Part shown: in pieces, positions 1 to 5,286 of the stretch | Layout: each line of letters opens with the position of its first letter | Numbering within the stretch: position 1 is the stretch's first letter | From: CAIKBL01 sp043734785 | Lineage (GTDB): Bacteria > Pseudomonadota > Gammaproteobacteria > Ga0077536 | Assembly: GCA_043734785.1 (NCBI GenBank) | Contig: JAYTEX010000084.1 | Span: 1 to 5,298, forward strand | DNA length: 5,298 nt | Reading direction: 5' to 3' | Translations under genes and position numbers: made by a program | The notes under the pieces: model-generated | What the model saw: the letters and a program-made list of their open reading frames with translations, nothing else | Databases searched by the model: none | What the model was told of the DNA's origin: nothing

Positions 1-12
1 TGTTCCTGCCTC
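1..12 (-). promoter_or_regulatory. Probable ribosome-binding site of atpA (gene lies beyond the left edge)
   Basis: On the minus strand the last bases before the window edge read AGAGGCAGGAACA, a purine-rich stretch holding GAGG (9-12) and AGGA (4-7). It lies downstream of the atpH stop, where atpA follows in almost all proteobacterial atp operons. No ATG occurs on the minus strand in bases 1-46, so the atpA start is probably just outside. A GTG in this gap opens a frame to the edge, but its residues (VPRRRLDAPPEAGT) do not look like an AtpA N-terminus. The identity of the next gene is inferred from operon order. Confidence 0.5.
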
Positions 13-46
13 TGGCGGGGCGTCTAAGCGCCGGCGCGGCACAGGC

Positions 47-586
47 TCATTTCCAATTAAACAAATTCGCCAACTGGTTCAAACCGCCCTTGAGAGAGAA
101 GTCATAGACGGTGTCACCCACGCGCACGACGGCGCCTCCAATCAAGGCCTGGTCGACGCGCTGCTTGATGCGGACTTCTTTGCCGAGACGTTTCTGCACC
201 GCACTTGCGATTCGTGCTTCTTCGATCGCGTCCAGCGGGTAGGCGGTCACGATTTCGGCATGCGCAATGTTTTCGGCTTCCGCCCGATGACGCTCGAATA
301 CCTGCGCAATCTCGCTCGTCACCCCCAAACGCTGGGACGCACTCAGAACCTTGATGAAGTTGCGGAATGTCCCGCCGAAACGCGTGCCACCAAGCTCGAA
401 CAATAGGTCTATCAAACGCTGCCGACCCACGCGCGGATCATGAATAATCCGGCGCATATCGGCATCCGCTATCACCGCGGCCAGGAACGCAAGCGCCTCG
501 GACCAGGCACTCAGCGTGCCTTCGGCGCGGGCCTGCTCATAGGCCGCTTGTGCGTAAGGCCGAGCCAGCGTGAGATTTTCTTGCAT
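47..586 (-). CDS. atpH: F1Fo ATP synthase subunit delta
   Basis: This is the delta subunit of the F1 sector. It caps the alpha/beta hexamer and joins it to the b-subunit dimer as part of the peripheral stalk. The 179 residues match the usual family length (E. coli about 177). The N-terminal helical domain opens with the family hallmark ARPYAQAAYEQA (residues 8-19). The C-terminal part carries IGGAVVRVGDTVYDFSLKG and ends LNQLANLF, both typical of OSCP/delta proteins. The start is an ATG at 584-586. GGGG on the minus strand about 10 bases upstream is a modest ribosome-binding site. The gene begins 15 bases after the atpF stop, which implies co-transcription and perhaps translational coupling. 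A 46-base spacer separates it from the left edge, where atpA is expected. The frame is intact and nothing is missing. Recognition is firm from sequence and from position in the operon. Confidence 0.97.
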   Translation of the reverse strand: MQENLTLARPYAQAAYEQARAEGTLSAWSEALAFLAAVIADADMRRIIHDPRVGRQRLIDLLFELGGTRFGGTFRNFIKVLSASQRLGVTSEIAQVFERHRAEAENIAHAEIVTAYPLDAIEEARIASAVQKRLGKEVRIKQRVDQALIGGAVVRVGDTVYDFSLKGGLNQLANLFNWK

Positions 587-601
587 GGTCGTGGAGCCCC
601 G

Positions 602-1072
602 CTACAGTCGAGCGCCGAGTTTATCGAGCACTTCCTTGTGTTTGGCCAGGTCCACCTCGCGCATGAGCACTTGTTCTGCGCCAGCGAGCGCAAGTGACGC
701 GACCTGTCCGCGCAGAGTTTCGCGCGCCTGCTGAATTTCTTGTTCAATACTGGCGTGCGCCACGGCGATCTGGCGCTCGCCTTCGATCGTAGCCGTCGTT
801 TTAGCCTGTTCGATCATTTCATCGACGCGTTTTTGCGCGTGTGCGAGCAAATCTTGGCTCTGCTGTTTGGCGCCGCTTAATGCTTCCTGCACACGACTTT
901 GCGCCTGCACAAGTTCCTGTTGGCCCTTGTCCGCCGCCGCCAACCCATCCGCGATCTTCTTCTGGCGTTCCTCCACAGCCTTCATCAGCGGTGGCCACAC
1001 AAAGCGTGCGGTAAACCAAATAAAAATCGCGAACGAAACAGCCTGCGCGAACATCGTCAAATTGATATTCAT
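602..1072 (-). CDS. atpF: F1Fo ATP synthase subunit b
   Basis: This is the membrane-anchored peripheral stalk subunit. Two copies form a coiled coil that holds F1 static against the rotating c-ring and bind delta at the top. The 156 residues equal the E. coli length. A single N-terminal transmembrane segment spans about residues 5-27 (LTMFAQAVSFAIFIWFTARF) and is followed by the hallmark VWPPLM (25-30). From about residue 32 the protein is a long charged, Ala/Gln-rich helix (ERQKKIADGLAAADKG and onward), as expected for the tether and dimerisation domains. A delta-binding C-terminus follows, with LALAGAEQVLMREVD. The ATG at 1070-1072 has a GGGGA-type ribosome-binding site about 10 bases upstream. 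The start follows the atpE stop by 39 bases, and a GC hairpin lies at that stop. Only one b-type gene is present (no b/b' pair), which fits non-photosynthetic proteobacteria. No anomaly is visible. Confidence 0.97.
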   Translation of the reverse strand: MNINLTMFAQAVSFAIFIWFTARFVWPPLMKAVEERQKKIADGLAAADKGQQELVQAQSRVQEALSGAKQQSQDLLAHAQKRVDEMIEQAKTTATIEGERQIAVAHASIEQEIQQARETLRGQVASLALAGAEQVLMREVDLAKHKEVLDKLGARL

Positions 1073-1106
1073 TGTTGCAGATTCCCCGTCGCTAAAAGTT
1101 TGGTCT

Positions 1107-1119
1107 CGGGCTTAGCCCG
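1107..1119 (-). other. Short GC hairpin centred on the atpE stop codon
   Basis: CGGGC (1107-1111) and GCCCG (1115-1119) are a perfect 5-base inverted repeat, and the three loop bases are the atpE TAA stop. In the mRNA this would place a compact GC stem at the atpE-atpF junction. The bases after it on the minus strand hold only a TTTT run about 10 bases on, so it does not look like a full intrinsic terminator. It may act in mRNA stability or partial attenuation between c and b; that role is inferred. Confidence 0.4.
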
Positions 1120-1387
1120 TGACGACTGCAAGCAGCGGATTGCCAAATGCGAACAACATCGCAAGACCAACGCCGATAATGAACGATGCATCAATCAAAC
1201 CGAGGAGCAAGAAGACCTTGGCTTGCAGTTGCGGGATGAGTTCCGGCTGACGCGCGGCGCCCTCCAGGAAGCGCGAGCACATGATGCCCACGCCGACACA
1301 GGCGCCCAGCGCGCCGAGGCCAATAATGAGGCCGATGCCGACGGCCGTGTAGGCCTGAATCATCGCTAAGTACTGTACGTTTTCCAT
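1112..1387 (-). CDS. atpE: F1Fo ATP synthase subunit c (proteolipid, c-ring)
   Basis: This small hairpin membrane protein assembles into the rotating c-ring of Fo and carries the ion. Its 91 residues exceed the E. coli 79, with a longer N-terminus (MENVQYLAMIQAYTAV) and a short extra tail after FAFGNPLL. Helix 1 spans about 9-38 and is Gly/Ala-rich (GLGALGACVGVGI). The polar loop FLEGAARQPELIP holds the conserved R46-Q47-P48 that contacts gamma/epsilon. Helix 2 spans about 54-83 and carries the essential carboxylate D66 in LLGLIDASFIIGVG. The Na+ ligands known from Ilyobacter-type rings are absent: position 33 is Val rather than Gln, and Ala rather than Ser/Thr follows the carboxylate. Proton coupling is therefore inferred. 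The start is an ATG behind a strong AAGGAAGGG site. It lies 52 bases after atpB and 39 before atpF. No frame defects are seen. Confidence 0.98.
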   Translation of the reverse strand: MENVQYLAMIQAYTAVGIGLIIGLGALGACVGVGIMCSRFLEGAARQPELIPQLQAKVFLLLGLIDASFIIGVGLAMLFAFGNPLLAVVTG

Positions 1388-1390
1388 ATA

Positions 1391-1399
1391 CCCTTCCTT
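1391..1399 (-). promoter_or_regulatory. Strong ribosome-binding site of atpE
   Basis: The minus strand reads AAGGAAGGG, with AAGGA ending 7 bases before the atpE ATG. It is the best Shine-Dalgarno match in the window. That fits the need for many c copies per enzyme from a single polycistronic mRNA. The preceding bases are A-rich and likely unstructured, which would help initiation. Confidence 0.8.
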
Positions 1400-1439
1400 T
1401 TCTTAACTCTGCAGCACGTTGAATCAAATGCGGTTCCGT

Positions 1440-2243
1440 TCAGTGACCCTCTTGCGCCATCGCGATGTAGACAATCGTCAGCATCATAAAGATGTACGCC
1501 TGGAGCGCCACGATCAGGATATGAAATATGGCCCATCCCACTGAAAAAATGGCACCAAAAACCGTGCCCGCGACACCGGTCGCGGCCCACAATCCCAAGA
1601 GCAGAAAAATGATCTCGCCCGCGTACATGTTGCCGTAGAGCCGCAAGCTGTGGGACAACGGCTTGGAAATGTACTCGACGAGATTAAATAAAAAATTGAA
1701 AATCCAGAGCACTGGATGACTGCCGAACGGGGTGCAGAACATTTCGCGAAAGAAACCCCCGATCCCCTTGGCCTTAACGCTGAAAAAAATCATCAACAGC
1801 CACACCGTGAGCGCCAGGGCAAACGTGGTGTTGACGTCAGACGTCGGGACTTGGCGCCAATTCTCCAAGCCGAAGGCGTGTTTGTAGAAGTACGCCATCA
1901 GGTCCACGGGCAGGAAGTCCATGGCGTTCATGAACAGTACCCACACGAACACGGTCAAGGCCAGCGGCGCGAGAAAGCGGATATCGCCGTGGCAGAGACT
2001 CTTCGCCTGCTCGTTGACGAAATCGATCGTGAGTTCGACAAACGCCTGTCGTTTGGATGGCACTCCCGCGGTGGCACCCCTGACAACCCAGTAAAGAAAC
2101 CCGAACGCCACCACGCCTAATAAGGCGGACATAACCAGAGTATCTACGTGTAAGGTCCAGAACGGCGTATCGCCGGACAAGGTCTTAAACGTAAGGTGAT
2201 GCTGGATATACCCGGTCGGGGTCAGTGTGTGTGCCGCTGCCAT
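1440..2243 (-). CDS. atpB: F1Fo ATP synthase subunit a
   Basis: This is the stator membrane subunit of Fo. It forms the two proton half-channels against the c-ring. The 267 residues compare with 271 in E. coli. The N-terminus is family-like (LTPTGYIQHHL, then a conserved-type FWTLHVDT). Hydrophobic helices lie at about 36-55, 90-112, 140-157, 178-192, 202-224 and 232-262. The core signature SHSLRLYGNMYAGEIIF contains the essential R201 (E. coli R210), N205 and E210 (E. coli E219). The last helix WAIFHILIVALQAYIFMMLTIVY supplies H241 and Q248 (E. coli H245 and Q252). All channel residues are therefore present. The start is an ATG giving MAAAHTLTPT, which matches family N-termini. No clear Shine-Dalgarno precedes it; instead there is a tandem TAAGACAA repeat. 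The gene lies 82 bases after atpI and 52 before atpE. Confidence 0.98.
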   Translation of the reverse strand: MAAAHTLTPTGYIQHHLTFKTLSGDTPFWTLHVDTLVMSALLGVVAFGFLYWVVRGATAGVPSKRQAFVELTIDFVNEQAKSLCHGDIRFLAPLALTVFVWVLFMNAMDFLPVDLMAYFYKHAFGLENWRQVPTSDVNTTFALALTVWLLMIFFSVKAKGIGGFFREMFCTPFGSHPVLWIFNFLFNLVEYISKPLSHSLRLYGNMYAGEIIFLLLGLWAATGVAGTVFGAIFSVGWAIFHILIVALQAYIFMMLTIVYIAMAQEGH

Positions 2244-2244
2244 G

Positions 2245-2260
2245 TTGTCTTATTGTCTTA
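2245..2260 (-). repeat. Tandem octamer TAAGACAA x2 directly upstream of atpB
   Basis: Bases 2245-2252 and 2253-2260 are perfect copies of an octamer, read TAAGACAA on the coding strand, ending one base before the atpB ATG. It occupies the place where a Shine-Dalgarno should be. Only AAGA-type purines are offered, so initiation may rely on an A-rich unstructured leader or on coupling to atpI. Confidence 0.6.
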
Positions 2261-2325
2261 AGCTTCAACTATCGAATTCTGTTCGGTGATGGTCGGCCGC
2301 CGATCATTCCGCGGTTGCAGACGAT

Positions 2326-2700
2326 TCAGGTATTGCGCGTGAACCACACGGCAACCCACTGCCCCTTCAAGGCGACGATCACGCCAATGACGAGCGCGGG
2401 CCAGACCATATTTGCGCCCATCCAGCGGGCCGCTAGAAAGAGTGCCATCAGGATGCCCACCAGTTTGAGCATCTCACCCGCAAGAAACGTCGCAGCCGAG
2501 AGTGCGCGAACCTGACGAGCTTTCAGCCACAGATAGCCCGCGAGCACTGCATTTGGCAGTGCCACCGCCGCACCCCCGACCAATAGCGACCGCGCGGTGT
2601 CGACATCGATCAACCACCCGAGCGCACTGCAGGTGAACACGATGCCCCACTGTAGGCCGACAGTGATCACCAAGGCTGACGTCCAATTGGTGTGTGTCAT
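2326..2700 (-). CDS. atpI: ATP synthase accessory protein I (AtpI)
   Basis: This small integral membrane protein is encoded first in many atp operons. It is not part of the purified enzyme; the family is linked to c-ring or Fo assembly and to Mg2+ handling. The 124 residues match E. coli AtpI (126). Four hydrophobic segments lie at about 9-30, 37-58, 69-90 and 95-119. Two family landmarks are visible: GGAAVALPN in helix 2 (P49, N50) and GEMLK in helix 3 (G75, E76, K79). These align with GGLAVFLPN and GEAFK of the E. coli protein. I start it at the ATG 2698-2700. An in-frame GTG directly upstream (2701-2703) would sit only 3 bases from the GGGG ribosome-binding site, whereas the ATG is 6 away. 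It follows the promoter at 2753-2782 and opens the atp transcript. The 82-base gap to atpB is the longest inside the operon. Confidence 0.93.
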   Translation of the reverse strand: MTHTNWTSALVITVGLQWGIVFTCSALGWLIDVDTARSLLVGGAAVALPNAVLAGYLWLKARQVRALSAATFLAGEMLKLVGILMALFLAARWMGANMVWPALVIGVIVALKGQWVAVWFTRNT

Positions 2701-2752
2701 CACGCGCCCCTACAGCGCGTCGCCTTGCAGTGCAATATTCCCAAGGTGGCGG

Positions 2753-2782
2753 ATTGTAGTGAGATCTGTTTGCACCCGTCAA
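2753..2782 (-). promoter_or_regulatory. Predicted sigma70 promoter of the atp operon
   Basis: On the minus strand TTGACG (2777-2782) and TACAAT (2753-2758) are separated by 18 bases. Each matches its consensus (TTGACA, TATAAT) at 5 of 6 positions. It lies in the parB-atpI spacer and would start transcription near base 2746, giving a leader of about 46 bases before the atpI ATG. A second TTTGACG occurs 25 bases further upstream (2802-2808) without a partner -10. It could be a duplicated element or chance. Promoter activity itself is inferred. Confidence 0.7.
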
Positions 2783-2836
2783 ATGCTCAGTTGTTAGCGA
2801 TCGTCAAACACCGATATCGACGGTCGCTTTCAAGGT

Positions 2837-3700
2837 TCAGCGAATATGCGCCAGGATGCCATCCAACTCATCGAGTGAGTTATATCGAATCACCAATTCT
2901 CCCCGCCCCTTGCGCCCCTGCTTGATCCGGACGGCCGCACCAAGGCGTTCGCCAAGATCGCACTCGAGCTTCTGCACGTTAAGGTCCACAGGTGGTTTCG
3001 GCGCGTCAGCGCGCGTGCCCTCCAGCGTCTGACGGACCAGCTTTTCAATGGCACGGACCGACAGTCCCCGTGCGACGACCTGGGCGGCCAATCGTGATTG
3101 ATCGGGACCTTGCAAAGCCAGCAAGGCTCTCGCATGCCCCATTTCGATCTGCCCCGCTTCGAGCAAGGATCTCGTCTCAGTGCCGAGTTCAAGCAGGCGC
3201 AACAGGTTCGAGACCGTCGCACGCGAGCGACCGATCGCCTCCGCTACCTCCTGGTGTGTCATGCCGAACTCGTTCAGCAACCGCTGCAACGCTTGCGCTT
3301 CTTCCAGGGGATTCAACTGCTCGCGTTGGATATTTTCGATGAGCGCGATGCTCATGGCCGTGCGATCGGGGACCGACTTCACGATGGCCGGCAATTCCTG
3401 CAGCCCCACCAGTTGCGCTGCGCGCCAGCGACGTTCGCCCGCGATCAGTTCGTAACGGCCGCTGTCGCCCAACGGACGCACGACGATGGGCTGCACGATA
3501 CCTTGTGCCCGGATTGAATTCGCGAGCTCCTGCAAGGCTTCGGGCCTGATGGTCAAGCGCGGTTGATACTTTCCGCGTTGGATCAAATCGATCGGGAGCA
3601 GGCGCAAGCTGTCTCCTTGGCGTTCTTCCAGCGTCGGTTGGTCCGCGCCAATGCCGAGTAAGGCATCGAGTCCTCGCCCTAAGGCACGCTTTTTGTTCAC
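2837..3700 (-). CDS. parB: Chromosome partitioning protein ParB
   Basis: ParB (Spo0J family) loads at parS sites, binds CTP through its N-terminal domain and slides as a clamp. It recruits SMC and stimulates ParA, so that origins segregate. The 287 residues fit chromosomal ParB. In order they show the N-terminal ParA-contact motif ALGRGLDALLG (6-16), the ParB/Srx domain with GIVQPIVVRP (67-76) and the CTP-binding arginine motif GERRWRA (88-94), and ENIQREQLNPLEEA (122-135). A helix-turn-helix follows at about 148-172 (HQEVAEAIGRSRATVSNLLRL), then a C-terminal dimerisation segment GELVIRYNSLDELDGIL (267-283). I start at the GTG 3698-3700, giving MNKKRALGRG, with AGGA 9 bases upstream. The same frame runs back to an ATG at 3772 inside parA, but those 24 residues are unlike the family. 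It begins 22 bases after parA. No terminator is evident after it. Confidence 0.96.
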   Translation of the reverse strand: MNKKRALGRGLDALLGIGADQPTLEERQGDSLRLLPIDLIQRGKYQPRLTIRPEALQELANSIRAQGIVQPIVVRPLGDSGRYELIAGERRWRAAQLVGLQELPAIVKSVPDRTAMSIALIENIQREQLNPLEEAQALQRLLNEFGMTHQEVAEAIGRSRATVSNLLRLLELGTETRSLLEAGQIEMGHARALLALQGPDQSRLAAQVVARGLSVRAIEKLVRQTLEGTRADAPKPPVDLNVQKLECDLGERLGAAVRIKQGRKGRGELVIRYNSLDELDGILAHIR

Positions 3701-3722
3701 GGTGACTTGTCCTGTTTCGATC

Positions 3723-4511
3723 CTAATTCGCGAGTGCCGCGCGTTGTGCTTCATCACGCCGCAACATCTCACCGGCCAGCGCCAAATAGGCTATCGCGCC
3801 GCTAGAGGATTTGTCGTAGAGGAGCGCGGGCAAGCCGTGACTGGGCGCCTCGGCCAAGCGCACATTGCGCGGGATGATGGTCCGATAGACCTTCTCGCCG
3901 AAATGCTGCAGCAATTGCTGAGAAACCTGATTCGCGAGATTGTTTCGGGGATCGAACATCGTCCGCAACAATCCCTCTATGCGAAGTTTGGGGTTAAGTA
4001 ACTTGCGAATTTTCTCGACCGTTTCAAGCAGCGCGGAGATCCCTTCCAAGGAAAAATACTCGCATTGGGTCGGGATAATGACCGCGTCGGCCGCCACCAG
4101 GGCATTGACGGTCAGCATATTCAAGGCGGGTGGGCAATCGATGATGATATAGGTGTATTCGACTTGCACTGGTTCCAACGCCGCGCGCAACCGAAGTTCG
4201 CGACCGAATTCTTCCAGCAAGCCAACCTCGGCACCCGTCAAATCCCCGTTCGCCGGCAGTATGTCGTACCCGGCGGCGGTCGCCTTGCAACGCGCCTCCG
4301 TCACGGCTACGTCGTTCAAGAGCACGTCGTAACTCGAGAGCCTCAAGGTGCGCTTGTCAACGCCACTGCCCATGGTCGCGTTACCCTGAGGATCCAGGTC
4401 AACCAGCAAGACCGTGCGCTTGGTCGCCGCGAGCGAAGCCGCCAAGTTAACACTGGTGGTGGTTTTCCCCACCCCGCCTTTCTGGTTGGCTATCGCAAAA
4501 ACCTTGGCCAT
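3723..4511 (-). CDS. parA: Chromosome partitioning ATPase ParA
   Basis: This MinD/ParA-type ATPase (Soj family) dimerises with ATP on the nucleoid. ParB-parS triggers hydrolysis, which moves the replicated origins. From the ATG at 4509-4511 it has 262 residues, as usual for chromosomal ParA without the N-terminal HTH found in plasmid type Ia proteins. The deviant Walker A KGGVGKTT lies at 11-18, with signature lysine K11 and catalytic-site K16. Walker A' is LLVDLDPQGNAT (35-46) with D38 and D40, and Walker B is IIIDCPP (122-128) with D125. The conserved RNVRLAEAPSHG (215-226) is also present. The frame extends 25 residues upstream, but GGA 7 bases before this ATG and the family start MAKVFAIANQKGG settle the choice. 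It is followed by parB after 22 bases, forming a parAB operon. The 108-base leader holds several inverted repeats and a C7 tract. Confidence 0.97.
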   Translation of the reverse strand: MAKVFAIANQKGGVGKTTTSVNLAASLAATKRTVLLVDLDPQGNATMGSGVDKRTLRLSSYDVLLNDVAVTEARCKATAAGYDILPANGDLTGAEVGLLEEFGRELRLRAALEPVQVEYTYIIIDCPPALNMLTVNALVAADAVIIPTQCEYFSLEGISALLETVEKIRKLLNPKLRIEGLLRTMFDPRNNLANQVSQQLLQHFGEKVYRTIIPRNVRLAEAPSHGLPALLYDKSSSGAIAYLALAGEMLRRDEAQRAALAN

Positions 4512-4619
4512 GCAGGATTCCGGGAGCTTTAATCTTGGGGGGGTTGTGACCGACCGCAGCCGCGCGTGGTCGCCGGTAGCGCGCAACTCTCCGGATTATG
4601 GCATAAAGCCGGCTGCGGC
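4512..4619 (-). promoter_or_regulatory. Structured spacer between rsmG and parA
   Basis: This gap has no gene. It holds a dyad whose outer arms are CCGG (4591-4594 and 4609-4612) and inner arms TTATG (4596-4600) and CATAA (4602-4606). A 10-base inverted repeat, 4552-4561 with 4611-4620 (one G-U pair), encloses most of it and touches the rsmG stop. A GCGCG/CGCGC pair (4562-4566, 4580-4584) lies between. The minus strand also carries CATAAT (4595-4600), a possible -10, but I find no good -35. The G7 run at 4537-4543 (C7 in the transcript) lies 25 bases before parA. A regulatory role is inferred; no typical T-run terminator is present. Confidence 0.45.
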
Positions 4620-5273
4620 CTAGTGACCCGTTGGGATCGGGGGGATCGGGGGAACCGCGCACTCCAGCACGACCAGATGGCGCGCACGCCAGCCTGGCAC
4701 CGTCAACGCATGCACGTCGCAGTCAAATCTGTGCGGCTCGATTCCCGCGAGTTCGTCTACGGGATTTTGTCCTTTCATCACCAGCAACCGGCATCCTGGT
4801 GTGTGCAAAGTCGCCGTGACTCGCACGAATTCCTGCACCGTGCCGAAAGCACGACACACCACAGTCTCGATACGACGCGGCGGCTGCCAATCCTCTACCC
4901 TGGAGGTGACGACTTCGACATTGGGTAGCGCGAGCGCAATGCGTGCGTGTTCGAGAAAACGCGCGCGTTTAGCCCGGGATTCAATTAGATAGACGAATAA
5001 TTCGGGTCGTATGCAGGCAAGCACCAAGCCGGGGAGTCCCGCCCCGCTGCCCACATCCACCAGCGTGTTACCCCCCACATAGGGCGCGATCGAGAGGCAG
5101 TCAGTGAGGTGCTTTGACACGAATTCGCCCGGCGCGGCGACCCCGGTCAAATTCGCAATCCGGTTCCATTTGAACACCAGATCAACGTATTGCGCCAGCA
5201 TCTCCTCCTGGGCCGGCGACAACGGGCACGCGAGGCTGCTCCCAACCGTATGGATGGTCTCGACGAGTGTCAC
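4620..5273 (-). CDS. rsmG: 16S rRNA (guanine(527)-N7)-methyltransferase RsmG (GidB)
   Basis: RsmG uses S-adenosylmethionine to methylate N7 of G527 in the 530 loop of 16S rRNA; loss of the family enzyme gives low-level streptomycin resistance. The 217 residues slightly exceed E. coli's 207. The N-terminal cap has WNRIANLTG (36-44) and SKHLTDCLSI (53-62, usually DSL). The Rossmann-fold SAM site is LVDVGSGAGLPGLVLA (71-86). ESRAKRARFL (98-107), CRAFGTV (140-146) and MKG (166-168) follow in family order. The start is a GTG at 5271-5273, with GAGG 9 bases upstream. The extra length is a proline tail PPIPPIPTGH made by a 9-base tandem duplication. In many proteobacteria mnmG (gidA) precedes it; only 25 bases remain here, so that cannot be verified. 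The stop is 108 bases before parA. Confidence 0.96.
   Translation of the reverse strand: MTLVETIHTVGSSLACPLSPAQEEMLAQYVDLVFKWNRIANLTGVAAPGEFVSKHLTDCLSIAPYVGGNTLVDVGSGAGLPGLVLACIRPELFVYLIESRAKRARFLEHARIALALPNVEVVTSRVEDWQPPRRIETVVCRAFGTVQEFVRVTATLHTPGCRLLVMKGQNPVDELAGIEPHRFDCDVHALTVPGWRARHLVVLECAVPPIPPIPTGH
4635..4652 (-). repeat. In-frame 9-base tandem repeat at the 3' end of rsmG
   Basis: GATCGGGGG occurs twice in perfect tandem (4635-4643 and 4644-4652) on the plus strand. On the coding strand it reads CCCCCGATC twice and encodes PPI-PPI before the final PTGH. The unit is a multiple of three, so copy-number change would lengthen or shorten the tail without a frameshift. The G-runs (3, 6 and 5 bases) lie on the plus strand. 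Confidence 0.85.
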
Positions 5274-5282
5274 GCGTTAGTG

Positions 5283-5286
5283 CCTC
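5283..5286 (-). promoter_or_regulatory. Ribosome-binding site supporting the rsmG GTG start
   Basis: The minus strand reads TTGAGG, with GAGG 9 bases before the GTG at 5271-5273. It supports this start over downstream alternatives, because the residues after it (MTLVETIHTVG) precede the cap domain at the usual distance. The remaining bases to the window edge are too few to identify the upstream gene. Confidence 0.6.

Noticed and set aside
28..37. Palindrome GCGCCGGCGC in the atpH-atpA spacer
   Set aside because: It is a perfect 10-base palindrome, but allowing a loop leaves only a 3-base stem. Such GC palindromes are common by chance in this composition, and the gap is cut by the window edge.
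899..1369. Plus-strand open frame of 156 codons across atpE-atpF
   Set aside because: It lies antisense to two firmly identified genes, its product is Arg/His/Gln-rich with no recognisable domain, and I saw no ribosome-binding site. It reads as a shadow of the minus-strand genes.
1716..2120. Plus-strand open frame of 134 codons inside atpB
   Set aside because: It is fully antisense to atpB, is highly charged and has no family resemblance. It is best explained by codon bias on the opposite strand.
2797..2827. Possible terminator after parB (GCGATCG with CGGTCGC)
   Set aside because: The 7-base arms have one non-complementary position in the transcript, the loop is 17 bases, and no T-run follows on the minus strand. 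It does not meet intrinsic-terminator criteria.
3701..3772. N-terminal extension of ParB back to an ATG inside parA
   Set aside because: The extra 24 residues (MRCCGVMKHNARHS...) do not resemble ParB, and the GTG at 3698-3700 has a ribosome-binding site and gives the family start NKKRALGRG.
3943..3960. Possible parS site (TGTTTCGGG...GATCGAACA) inside parA
   Set aside because: Chromosomal parS is a 16-base palindrome close to TGTTTCACGTGAAACA. The arms here do not match each other or that consensus in the centre. I found no convincing parS elsewhere in the window.
4512..4586. N-terminal extension of ParA by 25 residues
   Set aside because: The added residues are unlike ParA, while the ATG at 4509-4511 gives the usual start directly before the Walker A motif and has a GGA site.
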